The translations under genes were made by a program, and so were the position numbers. A DNA stretch of 64,000 nucleotides from Ulvibacter antarcticus (GTDB lineage Bacteria; Bacteroidota; Bacteroidia; Flavobacteriales; Flavobacteriaceae), in assembly GCF_003688405.1 (NCBI RefSeq), contig NZ_REFC01000012.1, forward strand, positions 620,001 to 684,000, read 5' to 3'. Of the stretch, positions 8,280-18,319 are shown in pieces. Each line of letters starts with the position of its first letter. The first letter of the stretch is position 1. The notes under the pieces were generated by a model. It saw only the letters and a program-made list of their open reading frames with translations. It had not been told where the DNA came from and did no database searches.

Positions 8280-11200
8280 TTATTGCTTCACAATTCGCTT
8301 AACGATTGTTGCATCGTCTGCTTCAATCTTAACAAAGTACATCCCTTGTGCTAAACTAGCAATAGAGAATGAAGTTTGTGTAGCATCATCAACATTAAGT
8401 ATTTGAACAGTTCTACCATTTACATCTGTAATAGTTGCTGAACGAATTACATAATTACTAGTGTTAACCATAGTAATTTGTCCGTTAGTAGGATTAGGAT
8501 ACAAGCTTACATTTTGATTAAACTCATTATCATTAATTCCTAAATTACAAACGGTAAGTGGATCAGTTACTGTAATCGTTGGAGTACAATCTGCCGAGTT
8601 TCCGTTAGTGTCTGTAACAGTAACCGTAATTACGTTAGGACCAAAGTCATCACAAGTAAACAATGTCTGACTCATAGTTATCGTAGCACTTGCTCCACAA
8701 TTATCTGCTGGTCCTCCTGGTGAATAATAGTATGCAACATAATCGTTTGCTGCACTCCAAACCGATGAATTTCTTCCCGGCGTTGGTAATCCCATAGTTC
8801 CATCCTGATTTTCAATTCCTTGTGTAGTATTACCATTTGAAGGAATTAATGTAGAGTGAATTTCAATTCTATTTGATCCTTCAAATAAATGAATCTGAGA
8901 AGTCACAGCATCTGAAGAAGCATAAAATGGAACTCCATCAAATTCAACTATTAACTTACGATCCGGTGCAGTACCAACAGTTTCATATCTTATTGTACCT
9001 CCTGAGCTAGGGTTCAAATCTTCCCATGCCATTGCAATTATATTATCTGCATCACTTGGTAATGGTAATAATTCACCAGAGCAACATCCATCATCTACTG
9101 AAGCATCGAACGAAATGAATCCGTTAGAAGATATAAAGAAATTAGTATAAACTGTTTCGTAGAAGCTAAAATCGAATCCTATAGCCAATGCATTTGACAC
9201 ATCATCATCTGAAAGTGATACTGATGTTCCTGTCGCACTTATATCAATAGGCGCAAAAGTACCTGTTTGATCTACTACTAATGCTCCTGGCTCTAGATTT
9301 GTAACTACATCATATTGCGTAAGTGTAGCTTCACCATTAATATCTAATTCTAAAGTAACATCTTGACAAACAATCTCTGGAATATCATCCGTAACTTCAA
9401 TCGTGTCTGTATCCTGAGATGTTGTGCTACATAAACTTACAGCATCGTAAGTAATAGTGTGAGTTCCTATTCCGGCTACAGCTGGATCGAAAGTATAACT
9501 TAAACCATTTCCATCATCAGTAACACCAGGTCCTGAGTAAACACCACCTGATGGTGATCCTCCACCATAGGTTTGAACACCTTCACCTACACATACCTCA
9601 TCGGCTGTATTTAGAGATGTAATTGGCATATCGAATGCTTCAGTTCCATCACTTCTGCTTCCAGAAGAACCTTGATCTGCACTATATCCTAAACCTCTAA
9701 TAGCAAAAGCTTCCCATAACAAACATTCGTTTGCACCTCCGTAGATCGCTTGATCTGCTGCGAAAATAGCATCTCTTCCATCAACAAATCCAGGACTACA
9801 AGGTTGTAGTTTCATACCTTCCATTACCAGCGCAAAAGCTTGCACATTTCCAGCATCTGTATTTACATCACCTGTAAAATCAAAGAAATCATCATCATAA
9901 CCATGCTCATCAATTAGTGTCCAAGTCATCTCCCAAAGAATTGTAGCCCAAACAGATCCTACACCATGCGGTACAGCAGCTGTTTTAATATAGTCATATG
10001 TCTGTGGATCAACTGAAAAATCAGTACTATAAGGATAATCACGTATTCCAGGACCTCCAATTCCTTGTCCGAATAGATAAGTACCAACTCCTCTTGGATC
10101 TTCTCCTACTGCACCTGGTTCAATGCTTAGAACTGCTCCAAGGAAATCACCCCAGCCTTCGCCCATTTGCTCACTATTGTTTAGACAGCCAGTATTAGTT
10201 GGACCACCTGTTAATCGGTTAGAAATTCCATGAGCATACTCATGAATAATCACTAAATTGTCGAAATCCCCATCTTTATCACCACAAACATACATCTGCA
10301 TTGTTGGATTAGATCCATCTGGCGGTGTTCCAAAGTTTGCATTACAGGTTCCTGAACCATCCTGAGCTTCTGCATTTACAGAATCACTTCCAGCACCAAG
10401 TCCTGTATAATTCATTTCTTGAAAGTTTCCAGATACTTCATCAAATCCATAAGTATAAATAATATCATGGAAAGAGTTATTCATATAAAATAGATGTGAA
10501 ATAGCCGCATCTTCATATTGGTTAGCACCAGAATAAATTTCACTAAAAGGATATCCCGTAAAGTTAAGATCTGTACCACCATCTGGTTGATATCCTGAAT
10601 TGTTTCCATCTTCGTAAGCATTCGCATTATTACCTCTTGTAACGGTAAACTCGGCACCAGCGGCACCATCGGTATCGTGCCATCCATAAGGTGATGCTGT
10701 AGCATTTGCTGGCAACACTTCAATTGTTCTTGTTCCGTAATAAGGACTTTCTAGTGGAAGTTTAAATACTTCATAACACTCTACACATCCCATTTCATTT
10801 TCTACTGAAACCGCCTCGTAATTCGGAACATCATACAAATTAGTGTTGTAGTTTAATTCTGAAGTATCTTCACTGTGATCATGGTCGAAACCACAACTCA
10901 CCATATAGTCGTTTTTATCGATAATAGTTCCCGTGCTTGCATCAACACGCATACTCCACCAGTTCTTTTGACTTTTCTCCTGAATAGATAGATCCCAGCT
11001 AAGAACTAATTTGTTTTCTTCATTCAGCGTGTAAACAAGTTCTGCTGGAATTTCACTTAATGAAATACCACCATCGCTTAGTAGCGTTTTCTGACTTAAT
11101 CCGTTATCACGGCTTATTACAGCAAGTGATTGTGTTAGATTGTAGTTCAGCTGGTTCGCTGCTGCCTGAACAGCTTCCGAAGCGCTTAAACTAGCAACTG

Positions 11201-11525
11201 AATTAGAAAGTTTATCGGCCGTTTTATTAATAAATCGATTATTTGCGGCGATTACTTTTCCATTTGAAGCAATATGTACACCAGATTCGGTACCATATAC
11301 CTGTACCCCATTTACTAACTGTCGATAATAAATGTGATGTACACCACTTATTGAACTTGTGTGTTGGCTTGTAATTTCCCATTGAGCATCTGCAGCTAAA
11401 AGATCGCTTTTATCTACAAGTTTCTGTATTTCCAGAGTAATGTTCTGAGAAAAATTTTGAGCGAACAAATTCGCAGAAAGAAGAGTTACCATGCAAAATA
11501 GTAAACTCAGTGTAAGTTTTTTCAT
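8280..11525 (-). CDS. Secreted M36 fungalysin-type zinc metallopeptidase with T9SS sorting domain
   Basis: 1081 residues. Signal peptide MKKLTLSLLFCMVTLLSANLFAQ, then an FTP/PepSY-like propeptide (to about residue 210), then the catalytic domain with the zinc motif HEYAH at residues 428-432 and a downstream GEGWGD that supplies the third ligand. Past residue ~650 come an Ig/GEVED-like beta region (GGVYSGPGVTDDGNG, later a segment with ISSNGFISFD) and a HYR-like segment (NCGASATITM). The protein ends in a type-A T9SS sorting domain (LYPNPTNGQ ... KRIVKQ). It is predicted to be exported through T9SS and to degrade extracellular protein. Paralogous to the next gene, which lacks the ~200-residue beta insert. 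Confidence 0.92.
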   Translation of the reverse strand: MKKLTLSLLFCMVTLLSANLFAQNFSQNITLEIQKLVDKSDLLAADAQWEITSQHTSSISGVHHIYYRQLVNGVQVYGTESGVHIASNGKVIAANNRFINKTADKLSNSVASLSASEAVQAAANQLNYNLTQSLAVISRDNGLSQKTLLSDGGISLSEIPAELVYTLNEENKLVLSWDLSIQEKSQKNWWSMRVDASTGTIIDKNDYMVSCGFDHDHSEDTSELNYNTNLYDVPNYEAVSVENEMGCVECYEVFKLPLESPYYGTRTIEVLPANATASPYGWHDTDGAAGAEFTVTRGNNANAYEDGNNSGYQPDGGTDLNFTGYPFSEIYSGANQYEDAAISHLFYMNNSFHDIIYTYGFDEVSGNFQEMNYTGLGAGSDSVNAEAQDGSGTCNANFGTPPDGSNPTMQMYVCGDKDGDFDNLVIIHEYAHGISNRLTGGPTNTGCLNNSEQMGEGWGDFLGAVLSIEPGAVGEDPRGVGTYLFGQGIGGPGIRDYPYSTDFSVDPQTYDYIKTAAVPHGVGSVWATILWEMTWTLIDEHGYDDDFFDFTGDVNTDAGNVQAFALVMEGMKLQPCSPGFVDGRDAIFAADQAIYGGANECLLWEAFAIRGLGYSADQGSSGSRSDGTEAFDMPITSLNTADEVCVGEGVQTYGGGSPSGGVYSGPGVTDDGNGLSYTFDPAVAGIGTHTITYDAVSLCSTTSQDTDTIEVTDDIPEIVCQDVTLELDINGEATLTQYDVVTNLEPGALVVDQTGTFAPIDISATGTSVSLSDDDVSNALAIGFDFSFYETVYTNFFISSNGFISFDASVDDGCCSGELLPLPSDADNIIAMAWEDLNPSSGGTIRYETVGTAPDRKLIVEFDGVPFYASSDAVTSQIHLFEGSNRIEIHSTLIPSNGNTTQGIENQDGTMGLPTPGRNSSVWSAANDYVAYYYSPGGPADNCGASATITMSQTLFTCDDFGPNVITVTVTDTNGNSADCTPTITVTDPLTVCNLGINDNEFNQNVSLYPNPTNGQITMVNTSNYVIRSATITDVNGRTVQILNVDDATQTSFSIASLAQGMYFVKIEADDATIVKRIVKQ

Positions 11526-11789
11526 AGTTATGAGTAATTAGATTGGTTAATTTAAAACGAGGAATTCGTTATTGATTTACCCAAAAATAACTATTTATTG
11601 GACAAATCACCTTAGTGGCTATACATTTAACATATTAATCCTTACCCTATTAATGAGGTAGGAATTACTTCAGAATAAGCAATTCAATAAAAAGTTGTAT
11701 ATATAATTTTCATGCTAAAAACACCATACAGAGCGTATTATTAAAATCGAGCACTGATTAAAACCCAGGGTATTATCGAGTAATTATTT

Positions 11790-14447
11790 CTACATTTTTA
11801 TTAAACTCAACACTAATTTATCACCAGATTCAGATTCGATATAAACAAAATAAGTACCAGCTTGAAAATCGGAAACATTATATGTGTTGACATGGTTTTC
11901 CGAAGAAAAACTTATATTCTCAATTAAACGTCCCTGTACATCCAGGATCGTTCCTTTGGTAAGCTTCAAGCTTGTCAAGTTTAAGATAGTCATCTCATCG
12001 TCTGCCGGATTTGGAAACATAAGAATTATATCTCTTAAGTCTAGGCCTTCCCTGTATTGAACTTCAATTATTAAATTTATAATACAACTCCCTGTTTGAT
12101 TATTGGAATCGGTAGCGGTCATGATTATTTGCCTCGCACCTTGATTCACCTCTGTCCCTGGTTCAATACTTTGAGTAATTTGAGCGGTTTCTCGACAATT
12201 TTCAGGAAAGTTCGTCGAGTTTGTATAATCTTCAATGGTGAATGTTTCTCCAAATTCTAGTTGAATAATCAGTTCTTCTAGACAATTTATAATGGGAGGT
12301 GTGGTATCAAAATAGACTTCTAAGATTGCCGAATCGGAAGATGCCTGAGTACATGAAGTTTCCGGTACAATATATTGTATTTCATGCTCTCCCAATCCTG
12401 TCAGTGAAGGCTGGAAGGTAAATGTCAATCCGTTCCCATCATCAATTACACCTAAGCCACTGTAAACTCCTCCAAAAGGGGTTCCTCCTTTTAATCCATA
12501 TACATTATCATCATTAATACACAATAAGGTTTGACTTATATCGAATGTTGCTATAGTATCCGGTATATCAAAGCGCTCATGACCAGTTATCGCACTATAT
12601 CCCAATCCGCGTTTAGCAAAAGCTTCCCATATAAAGCATTCTGAAAAACCTCCATAAATGGATCTGTTTGCGGTTATTATTGCATTTCTCGCTTCGATGA
12701 ACCCAGCGTTGCACGGTATGAGTTTCAAACTTTCGGTAATGATTGCAAAAGCCATCACATTCCCCGCATCCAAATGTACATCTCCAGTAAAATTATAAAT
12801 ATCAGCATCGTAACCATAAAGAGAAATTAATTTCCATGTCACTTCCCATAACATTTCTGCCCATACAGAACCTTGATAGTGTGTTAATGAACTGAATTCA
12901 ACGTCACCGTATGTATGGGGATTTACGTTAATATCGGTTGTATATGGATATGTGCGAATTCCGTCACTTCCGGAACCTAAGTTTCTATAAAATGTCGCAA
13001 TTCCACGACGCATCGTACTTGTGTCTTCAGCATCCATAGTAAATGCTAAACCATACCAATCGCAATAGCCTTCCTCCAGTTTTTCAAGTGGATTTTCACA
13101 ATCGGTTACTGTCCTACCTCCCCAAAGGCGCTGTACTATTCCATGTCCATATTCATGAATGGTAACCGCCGAGTCAAATGAGCCATCTCTGTTATCGCAG
13201 GTATTTATACTTAACTCTGGAATTTCACCATCTACCGGACTTCCAAATGTCGCGCTGCAATTTCCAGAGAATTCTAATTGAGTTCGCACACTTACACGAT
13301 CATTTTCCAACCCTCCTTTTCCGTAGTTGTTGTACTGAAAGTTACCAGCTGCTTCATCGAATCCGTATATATAGCTAACATCATGCACAACGTTCAGGCA
13401 ATAAAAAAGGTTGGTAAGAGCCGCATCTATTGATCGATCTTGCAAACTATAATATTCATTAAATGAGTAACCAGTAAAATTAAGCAGGCTTCCTCCATCT
13501 GTTTGGTAAGCTTCACTGGCATCCCTTACAAAGACATTAATATTATTTCCTGTAGTATTCGAAAAATCCGCACCTAATTCTCCATTTATATCGTGCCAAC
13601 CATAAGGTGATGCTATTGTATTCGCGGGATTTTCGACTATGGTACGCTGCCCATAATATGGACTCTCTATTGGTAATTTAAACACTTCGTAACAATTACT
13701 ACAGCCAGATTCATTGGTACTTGTATTTATCTTTTTTTCTTCGGAAGGTTTTGCATTGTAATTAGGAACATCGTAATTGGCTATTCCACTTTTACATGCT
13801 TCGGAAGAAAAAGAACATTTTTTTATAAGATCTTTTTGAATGATAATCTTTCCGGTATTCGCTGCTGCAAAGATATTCCACCAATGTTGTCTACTTTTCT
13901 CATAAATGGTCATTTGCCATACCAATACTAATTCATCATTATTCCACAAATAAGACTTTTTACAAGGGATATTCCGAAGAGAAATTCCGGCATTACTTAA
14001 TATAATAGGTGAAGATGAATTCAAACTTTGCTGTACCACTTCTATTTTATTAGTAATGGAATAATCGAGTTGGTTTGCAATTCGCTCTAAAATTTCTACT
14101 GCTGTCAATTGCCGCGAAGTAGCTAAAACTTTCTCAGATGGCAATTCGGTTAAAAAATTAATATCCTTATAAACAACTATATCATCGCTACTAATATGAA
14201 CTGACGATTCTGTACCAAATATATCCAACCCATTAAATTGCTGTCTAAGATAAAAATGTCGTATTCCGCTAGTACTACTTTTATGTTGAGATGTAATATT
14301 AAACTGTTCATCCTGCGAAAACAGGTCAAAGTTTTGTAGTTGATCCCATAGTTCCTCTTCCGATAATTGAGCGGTATCTTGAGCAATGACGGTACAAACT
14401 GAAAAATTCAATAGTAATGAAATAACAATCAACCCTTTCCAAACCAT
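11790..14447 (-). CDS. Second secreted M36 fungalysin-type metallopeptidase with T9SS sorting domain
   Basis: 885 residues, with the signal peptide ending near VIAQD. The order matches its neighbour: FTP-like propeptide, catalytic domain with HEYGH at residues 431-435 and EEGYCD downstream, a GGVYSGLGVIDDGNG beta module, a short HYR-like module, and a type-A T9SS tail (MFPNPADDEMT ... LSLIKM). The second zinc-ligand motif reads EEGYCDWYG rather than the EGWGDF of the paralogue, a conservative but noticeable change. It lies upstream of its paralogue in the same direction with a 264-bp gap, so it is a diverged tandem duplicate. I found no clear terminator or promoter in the gap. Confidence 0.9.
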   Translation of the reverse strand: MVWKGLIVISLLLNFSVCTVIAQDTAQLSEEELWDQLQNFDLFSQDEQFNITSQHKSSTSGIRHFYLRQQFNGLDIFGTESSVHISSDDIVVYKDINFLTELPSEKVLATSRQLTAVEILERIANQLDYSITNKIEVVQQSLNSSSPIILSNAGISLRNIPCKKSYLWNNDELVLVWQMTIYEKSRQHWWNIFAAANTGKIIIQKDLIKKCSFSSEACKSGIANYDVPNYNAKPSEEKKINTSTNESGCSNCYEVFKLPIESPYYGQRTIVENPANTIASPYGWHDINGELGADFSNTTGNNINVFVRDASEAYQTDGGSLLNFTGYSFNEYYSLQDRSIDAALTNLFYCLNVVHDVSYIYGFDEAAGNFQYNNYGKGGLENDRVSVRTQLEFSGNCSATFGSPVDGEIPELSINTCDNRDGSFDSAVTIHEYGHGIVQRLWGGRTVTDCENPLEKLEEGYCDWYGLAFTMDAEDTSTMRRGIATFYRNLGSGSDGIRTYPYTTDINVNPHTYGDVEFSSLTHYQGSVWAEMLWEVTWKLISLYGYDADIYNFTGDVHLDAGNVMAFAIITESLKLIPCNAGFIEARNAIITANRSIYGGFSECFIWEAFAKRGLGYSAITGHERFDIPDTIATFDISQTLLCINDDNVYGLKGGTPFGGVYSGLGVIDDGNGLTFTFQPSLTGLGEHEIQYIVPETSCTQASSDSAILEVYFDTTPPIINCLEELIIQLEFGETFTIEDYTNSTNFPENCRETAQITQSIEPGTEVNQGARQIIMTATDSNNQTGSCIINLIIEVQYREGLDLRDIILMFPNPADDEMTILNLTSLKLTKGTILDVQGRLIENISFSSENHVNTYNVSDFQAGTYFVYIESESGDKLVLSLIKM

Positions 14448-14588
14448 AATACTAAATATACAATTTTAAACTTAAATATTACATCAACAACTGTGATGGC
14501 AGGATTTAAGAACTAATTGTGATTAATTTCTTTTGTAGCTCAAAAATTCAAATTACTTTTATAAAAGTTACTCTGACAAAAAATCTCT

Positions 14589-15122
14589 ATGGAACAACCA
14601 AATGCGTTGATCATCGAAATGCAAAACGGAAACGAAACTGCATTTTCAAAAATATATTCCCTTTATTCTGAAGCCATCCACGGTATAATTTACAGCATTG
14701 TTCTAGACAATGATGTGGCAGAAGAAGTGCTACAAGATGTGTTTGTTAAGGTTTGGAACAATTCGAAATCTTACAATATAAAAAAAGGAAGGTTTTTCAC
14801 CTGGCTTCTGAATATTGCTCGCAATGCGGCTATAGATAACACACGATCTAAGGCTTCTAAAAACGCTAAAAAAAACCTAAGTACCTCTAACTTCGTAGAT
14901 ATATTGTCTGGCAGTGATAACTTAAACCAGACAACCAATGCAATTGGAATTAAAAAGTTTGTTGATGCATTAAAACCTACTTGTATAAAGATCATAGATC
15001 TACTTTTTTTCAAAGGTTTTACTCAAGTAGATGCGGCAAAAACACTCGAAATTCCATTGGGAACATTGAAAACACGAAATAGAAATTGTATTCAAGATTT
15101 AAGAACCATGGTTCTTGGATAG
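14589..15122 (+). CDS. ECF-type RNA polymerase sigma factor
   Basis: 177 residues. Region 2 is present (AFSKIYSLYSEAIHGIIYS, then AEEVLQDVFVKVWNN and GRFFTWLLNIARNAAID), and region 4 shows the helix-turn-helix FTQVDAAKTLEIPLGTLKTR. It is followed 9 bp later by an RskA-type anti-sigma gene, the usual pairing. Divergent from the M36 peptidase gene with a 141-bp gap. The target promoters are not evident from the window. Confidence 0.92.
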   Translation: MEQPNALIIEMQNGNETAFSKIYSLYSEAIHGIIYSIVLDNDVAEEVLQDVFVKVWNNSKSYNIKKGRFFTWLLNIARNAAIDNTRSKASKNAKKNLSTSNFVDILSGSDNLNQTTNAIGIKKFVDALKPTCIKIIDLLFFKGFTQVDAAKTLEIPLGTLKTRNRNCIQDLRTMVLG

Positions 15123-15131
15123 ACAAAGCTT

Positions 15132-15923
15132 ATGACAACAGAAGAACTTATAGCATCAGGTAAACTAGAACTCTATGTAACGGGGTCTTTAACTCCCGAA
15201 GAAATTCCGGAAGTGGAAGACGCCATCGCTACCTCTTCCGAAGTGAGAAAAGAAATAGAGCATATAGAAATTACGCTACTTAACTTAGCCGAAGCGGTCG
15301 CTCCACCTCTGCCGGCAATGGTATGGACTTATATCCTTAATTCCATTAGAAATGTTAGAAGTATTGGAGATTCCAAGAGCGGTACAAATTGGTCTGCCAT
15401 TACTGGATGGGCAGCCGCGATACTTTGTATTGGAGGTATTTTCTGGATGCTACAACAAAACAACTCATTGGAAGATGAACTTCAGGTTACAAACACAGAA
15501 AATATCGATCTAGAAGATAAATTGCAATTGTCGCAAGGGGAATTAGCTGAAACTAATGACATTTTGGATGTGGTACGTTCCAAAGACTATAAAACGATCT
15601 TACTTCCAGGGAATCAGGCTGTAGCTCCCGATGCATTTGCCAAGGTATATTATAATTCAAAAGATAAAATAGCTTATATAGATGCAACCGGTCTGCCAAC
15701 ACCACCTAGTGGAAAAGAATACCAGGTCTGGTCGCTAATTATGGACCCGCTCACGCCTACAAGTGTGGGACTATTGTCTAAGGTGAGTGATAACGCCAAA
15801 AAAGTATATAAGTTCGAGAATATCCCGGATCCGGAAGCTTTTGGAATTACACTTGAACCTGAAGGTGGAAGTGAATCTCCAACATTATCGCAACTGTATA
15901 CCTTAGGTGCAGTAGCTCCATAA
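15132..15923 (+). CDS. RskA-family anti-sigma factor
   Basis: 263 residues. A short N-terminal cytoplasmic sigma-binding part (TTEELIASGKLELYVTGSL) has no zinc-binding Cys motif, then comes one transmembrane helix (about 89-107, TGWAAAILCIGGIFWML), a coiled-coil stretch (110-145), and a periplasmic RskA C-terminal domain (KEYQVWSLIMDP ... ITLEPEGGSESPT). It holds the ECF sigma factor encoded 9 bp upstream. No protease site can be read from the sequence. Confidence 0.9.
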   Translation: MTTEELIASGKLELYVTGSLTPEEIPEVEDAIATSSEVRKEIEHIEITLLNLAEAVAPPLPAMVWTYILNSIRNVRSIGDSKSGTNWSAITGWAAAILCIGGIFWMLQQNNSLEDELQVTNTENIDLEDKLQLSQGELAETNDILDVVRSKDYKTILLPGNQAVAPDAFAKVYYNSKDKIAYIDATGLPTPPSGKEYQVWSLIMDPLTPTSVGLLSKVSDNAKKVYKFENIPDPEAFGITLEPEGGSESPTLSQLYTLGAVAP

Positions 15924-15944
15924 TATCTCAATAGAATAAAATAC

Positions 15945-15984
15945 AAGCAGCCACGAAATTCGTTTCATGGTTGCTTTTTTTTTG
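15945..15984 (+). terminator. Terminator of the sigma/anti-sigma operon
   Basis: A 14-bp stem, AAGCAGCCACGAAA (15945-15958) with TTTCATGGTTGCTT (15963-15976) and two G-U pairs, is followed by a T run. Confidence 0.85.
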
Positions 15985-16159
15985 TGTAAAACCTAAGTTT
16001 ATTCAGTTTATCAATATGTATTTATCAAGATTGATCTCTTAAAGGAATTATGTTTACTACAAATAATTGACTAAATTAGATTTAGAAATCAAACTATTTG
16101 AGTTGCTAAGAAAGATAAAATTACACTGGTAAAATAAACCGAAAACTATAAGAAGTACT

Positions 16160-16741
16160 ATGACACATGATTTTTTCGAAAAAATGTATAACCATCCTTC
16201 AATAAAAAAAGAGGACTATAAAGCAATTATCGATTCGCATAAAAGAGTTGAATTTTCAAAGAATGAACTCTTGTTAAATGAAGGGAAAACGAGCAATGAG
16301 TATTACTTAATAGAAAAAGGTTTGTTTCGGTCGTTTCTTTATGATTATAATGGAAATGAAATTACTGCAGATTTTTTTGGCTCGAATGAAATATTAATTG
16401 AGGTTGCTTCCTTATTTCTAAGAATACCTTCAAAGGAAAACTTGCAAGCGCTTTCGGATGGCTATGGTTGGAAAATTGAGTTTAGCGATTTCCAAAATTT
16501 ATATACCAGTATTGATGGTTTCACAGAATGGGGAAGAACTTGGATGTCCAATCAATTATTTATCTCAAAACAAAGGGCAATTAATATGTTAACTCAAAGT
16601 GCAACGGAAAGATATTTAAAACTAACAACAGATCAACCACAAATTATAAAGCACGTCCCTCTTAAATATATTGCTTCTTACTTAGGTGTTACAGATTCGT
16701 CCTTAAGTAGGATAAGGAAAGAAATCTCCCAAAAAAAATAA
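16160..16741 (+). CDS. Crp/Fnr-family transcriptional regulator
   Basis: 193 residues. The N-terminal cyclic-nucleotide-binding-like barrel is visible as FSKNELLLNEGKTSNEYYLIEKGLFRSF (split here as FSKNELLLNEGKTS then NEYYLIEKGLFRSF), and the C-terminal helix-turn-helix reads VPLKYIASYLGVTDSSLSRIRKEI. There are no Cys residues for an iron-sulfur cluster and no canonical cAMP pocket, as is usual for this Bacteroidetes subgroup. It heads a co-directional series of small VOC/SRPBCC genes starting 76 bp downstream, so it may control them. The effector is unknown. Confidence 0.85.
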   Translation: MTHDFFEKMYNHPSIKKEDYKAIIDSHKRVEFSKNELLLNEGKTSNEYYLIEKGLFRSFLYDYNGNEITADFFGSNEILIEVASLFLRIPSKENLQALSDGYGWKIEFSDFQNLYTSIDGFTEWGRTWMSNQLFISKQRAINMLTQSATERYLKLTTDQPQIIKHVPLKYIASYLGVTDSSLSRIRKEISQKK

Positions 16742-16817
16742 ATCTTGTCCTATGACAAGCATTTTGACATTTCGATATTCTATTTTTATATTCTATTAAT
16801 CGTTAATATCTCAAAAA

Positions 16818-17207
16818 ATGGAAAATGGAAATCCAGTAGTGTGGTTCGAAATTTATGTCGATAATTTAAATAGAGCTAAGAAATTTTATGAATCGGCATT
16901 TAAACTTACATTGAGTGAAATGCCTATGCCCGATACAGGTGAAGAAATGAAAATGTTATTTTTTCCATCCGATATGGAGTCTAAAAATAGCGCTTCCGGA
17001 GCATTGGTACAGATGAAAGGTTTTAAAGCAGGAAATAACAGCACCATTGTATATTTTATGAGCGAGGACTGTAGTATAGAAGAGGCAAGAATAGCTGGTG
17101 CAGGAGGGACTGTTATTAAATCTAAAATGTCGCTTGGCGAATACGGCTTTATGGTACAGGCCAGTGATACCGAGGGGAATATGATTGGCATCCATTCAAT
17201 GAAATAA
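16818..17207 (+). CDS. VOC (glyoxalase/bleomycin-resistance fold) protein
   Basis: 129 residues. One VOC fold: VVWFEIYVDNLNRAKKFYESAF at the N-terminus is the classic first motif, and SDTEGNMIGIHS near the C-terminus supplies the second half. Such proteins use a beta-alpha-beta-beta-beta metal site for varied reactions or drug binding. Its neighbours are another VOC gene (15 bp on) and an SRPBCC gene, suggesting one transcript. Specific function unknown. Confidence 0.85.
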   Translation: MENGNPVVWFEIYVDNLNRAKKFYESAFKLTLSEMPMPDTGEEMKMLFFPSDMESKNSASGALVQMKGFKAGNNSTIVYFMSEDCSIEEARIAGAGGTVIKSKMSLGEYGFMVQASDTEGNMIGIHSMK

Positions 17208-17222
17208 TTAAAGATACTAATC

Positions 17223-17636
17223 ATGGCAAAAGAATTTTGGTTTAATCTACCTGTCAAGGATTTAAAGAAATCGAAAGTGTTTTTTAAAAGTATTGGATTT
17301 GAAAGCAATCCGATGCATGAAAATGTAGATCATTTGGGAAGCTTTTTTTTAGGTGATAAGAAAGTGATAATGATGCTTTTTCCGAAGGAAACCTTTAAAA
17401 CATTTACTTCCAATGATCTTGTTGATACTTCAAAAGGAACGGAAGTTCTTTTCAATATTGACGCACAAAACAAAATCGAAGTAGATAATATGGCAGCAAC
17501 AGTAAAAGCTGCTGGCGGAAAAATCTATTCTAAACCCGGAGAAAAAGACGGTTGGATGTATGGATGCGGATTTGAAGATTTGGATGGCCACCGTTGGAAT
17601 GTTTTGTATATGGACTTTAGTAAAATGCCCAAATAA
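17223..17636 (+). CDS. VOC family protein
   Basis: 137 residues. The VOC fold begins FWFNLPVKDLKKSKVFFKSIGF and ends with FEDLDGHRWNVLYMDF, of the 'extradiol dioxygenase-like' type common in flavobacteria. It lies 15 bp after the previous VOC gene and 7 bp before the SRPBCC gene, consistent with one operon. The substrate cannot be inferred. Confidence 0.85.
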   Translation: MAKEFWFNLPVKDLKKSKVFFKSIGFESNPMHENVDHLGSFFLGDKKVIMMLFPKETFKTFTSNDLVDTSKGTEVLFNIDAQNKIEVDNMAATVKAAGGKIYSKPGEKDGWMYGCGFEDLDGHRWNVLYMDFSKMPK

Positions 17637-17643
17637 GTAAGTT

Positions 17644-18087
17644 ATGCTAAAAACCTTAAAATTCTCAACAACGATAAGTACCTCGAAAGAAAGAGTTTGG
17701 AACATATTGTTTACTGATGAAAATTATCCGAAATGGGTTGAAGTTTTCTGTGAAGGCTCTTATGCTAAAACCGATTGGAATGAAGGAAGTGATGTCGAAT
17801 TTTTAACTCCAAGTGGAGAAGGTATGTTTAGCATAATAGAACAAAAAATTCCCAATCAGTTAATGATTTTTAACCATCTGGGTATGATAAAGGATGGAAA
17901 AAAAATACACGATAAAAAATCGAAACAGTGGGAAAACGCTAAGGAATCCTATGAATTGAATGAAAAGGACGGAATTACAGAATTAACTGCTAGTATGGAT
18001 ACAATTGACGAATACATAACTTATTTCAATGAAACATTTCCAAAGGCCTTGAAAAGAATCAAAGAGCTTGCTGAAAATATTATTTAA
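17644..18087 (+). CDS. SRPBCC (START/AHSA1-like) domain protein
   Basis: 147 residues. It begins with the family pattern FSTTISTSKERVWNILFTDENYPKW and continues with WNEGSDVEF and IIEQKIPNQLMIF, forming one helix-grip ligand-binding domain. The C-terminal helix is present (TYFNETFPKALKRIKEL), so it is full length. Cytoplasmic, role unknown; part of the small-protein run. Confidence 0.85.
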   Translation: MLKTLKFSTTISTSKERVWNILFTDENYPKWVEVFCEGSYAKTDWNEGSDVEFLTPSGEGMFSIIEQKIPNQLMIFNHLGMIKDGKKIHDKKSKQWENAKESYELNEKDGITELTASMDTIDEYITYFNETFPKALKRIKELAENII

Positions 18088-18091
18088 CATC

Positions 18092-18301
18092 ATGGTTGAA
18101 GTTTTTAAGACCAATATTAGCCAGATTAACGTCGCGGAAAGTGTTCTTCAAGATCTGCTGAAACATTTTCCTAGTTCTTCAATTAATTTTGATTTAGAAG
18201 ATTGCGATAAAATATTGCGGATAGAAAATTGCTTGGCCAAACCTGAATCTATTGTACTGTTTCTGAACAGAAATGGATTTGAATGTGAAATCCTGAAATA
18301 A
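18092..18301 (+). CDS. Small conserved protein, HMA-like fold suspected
   Basis: 69 residues from the ATG at 18092, 4 bp after the preceding stop. An alternative start inside the previous gene would add only a poorly fitting extension. The pattern VEVFKTNI ... INFDLEDCDKILRIE ... FLNRNGFECEIL resembles a beta-alpha-beta-beta-alpha-beta heavy-metal-associated-like domain, but the paired Cys-x-x-Cys is missing; only single Cys residues remain. This family is conserved in flavobacteria without a known function. Confidence 0.7.
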   Translation: MVEVFKTNISQINVAESVLQDLLKHFPSSSINFDLEDCDKILRIENCLAKPESIVLFLNRNGFECEILK

Positions 18302-18319
18302 CAATAATAACTCTTTAAA

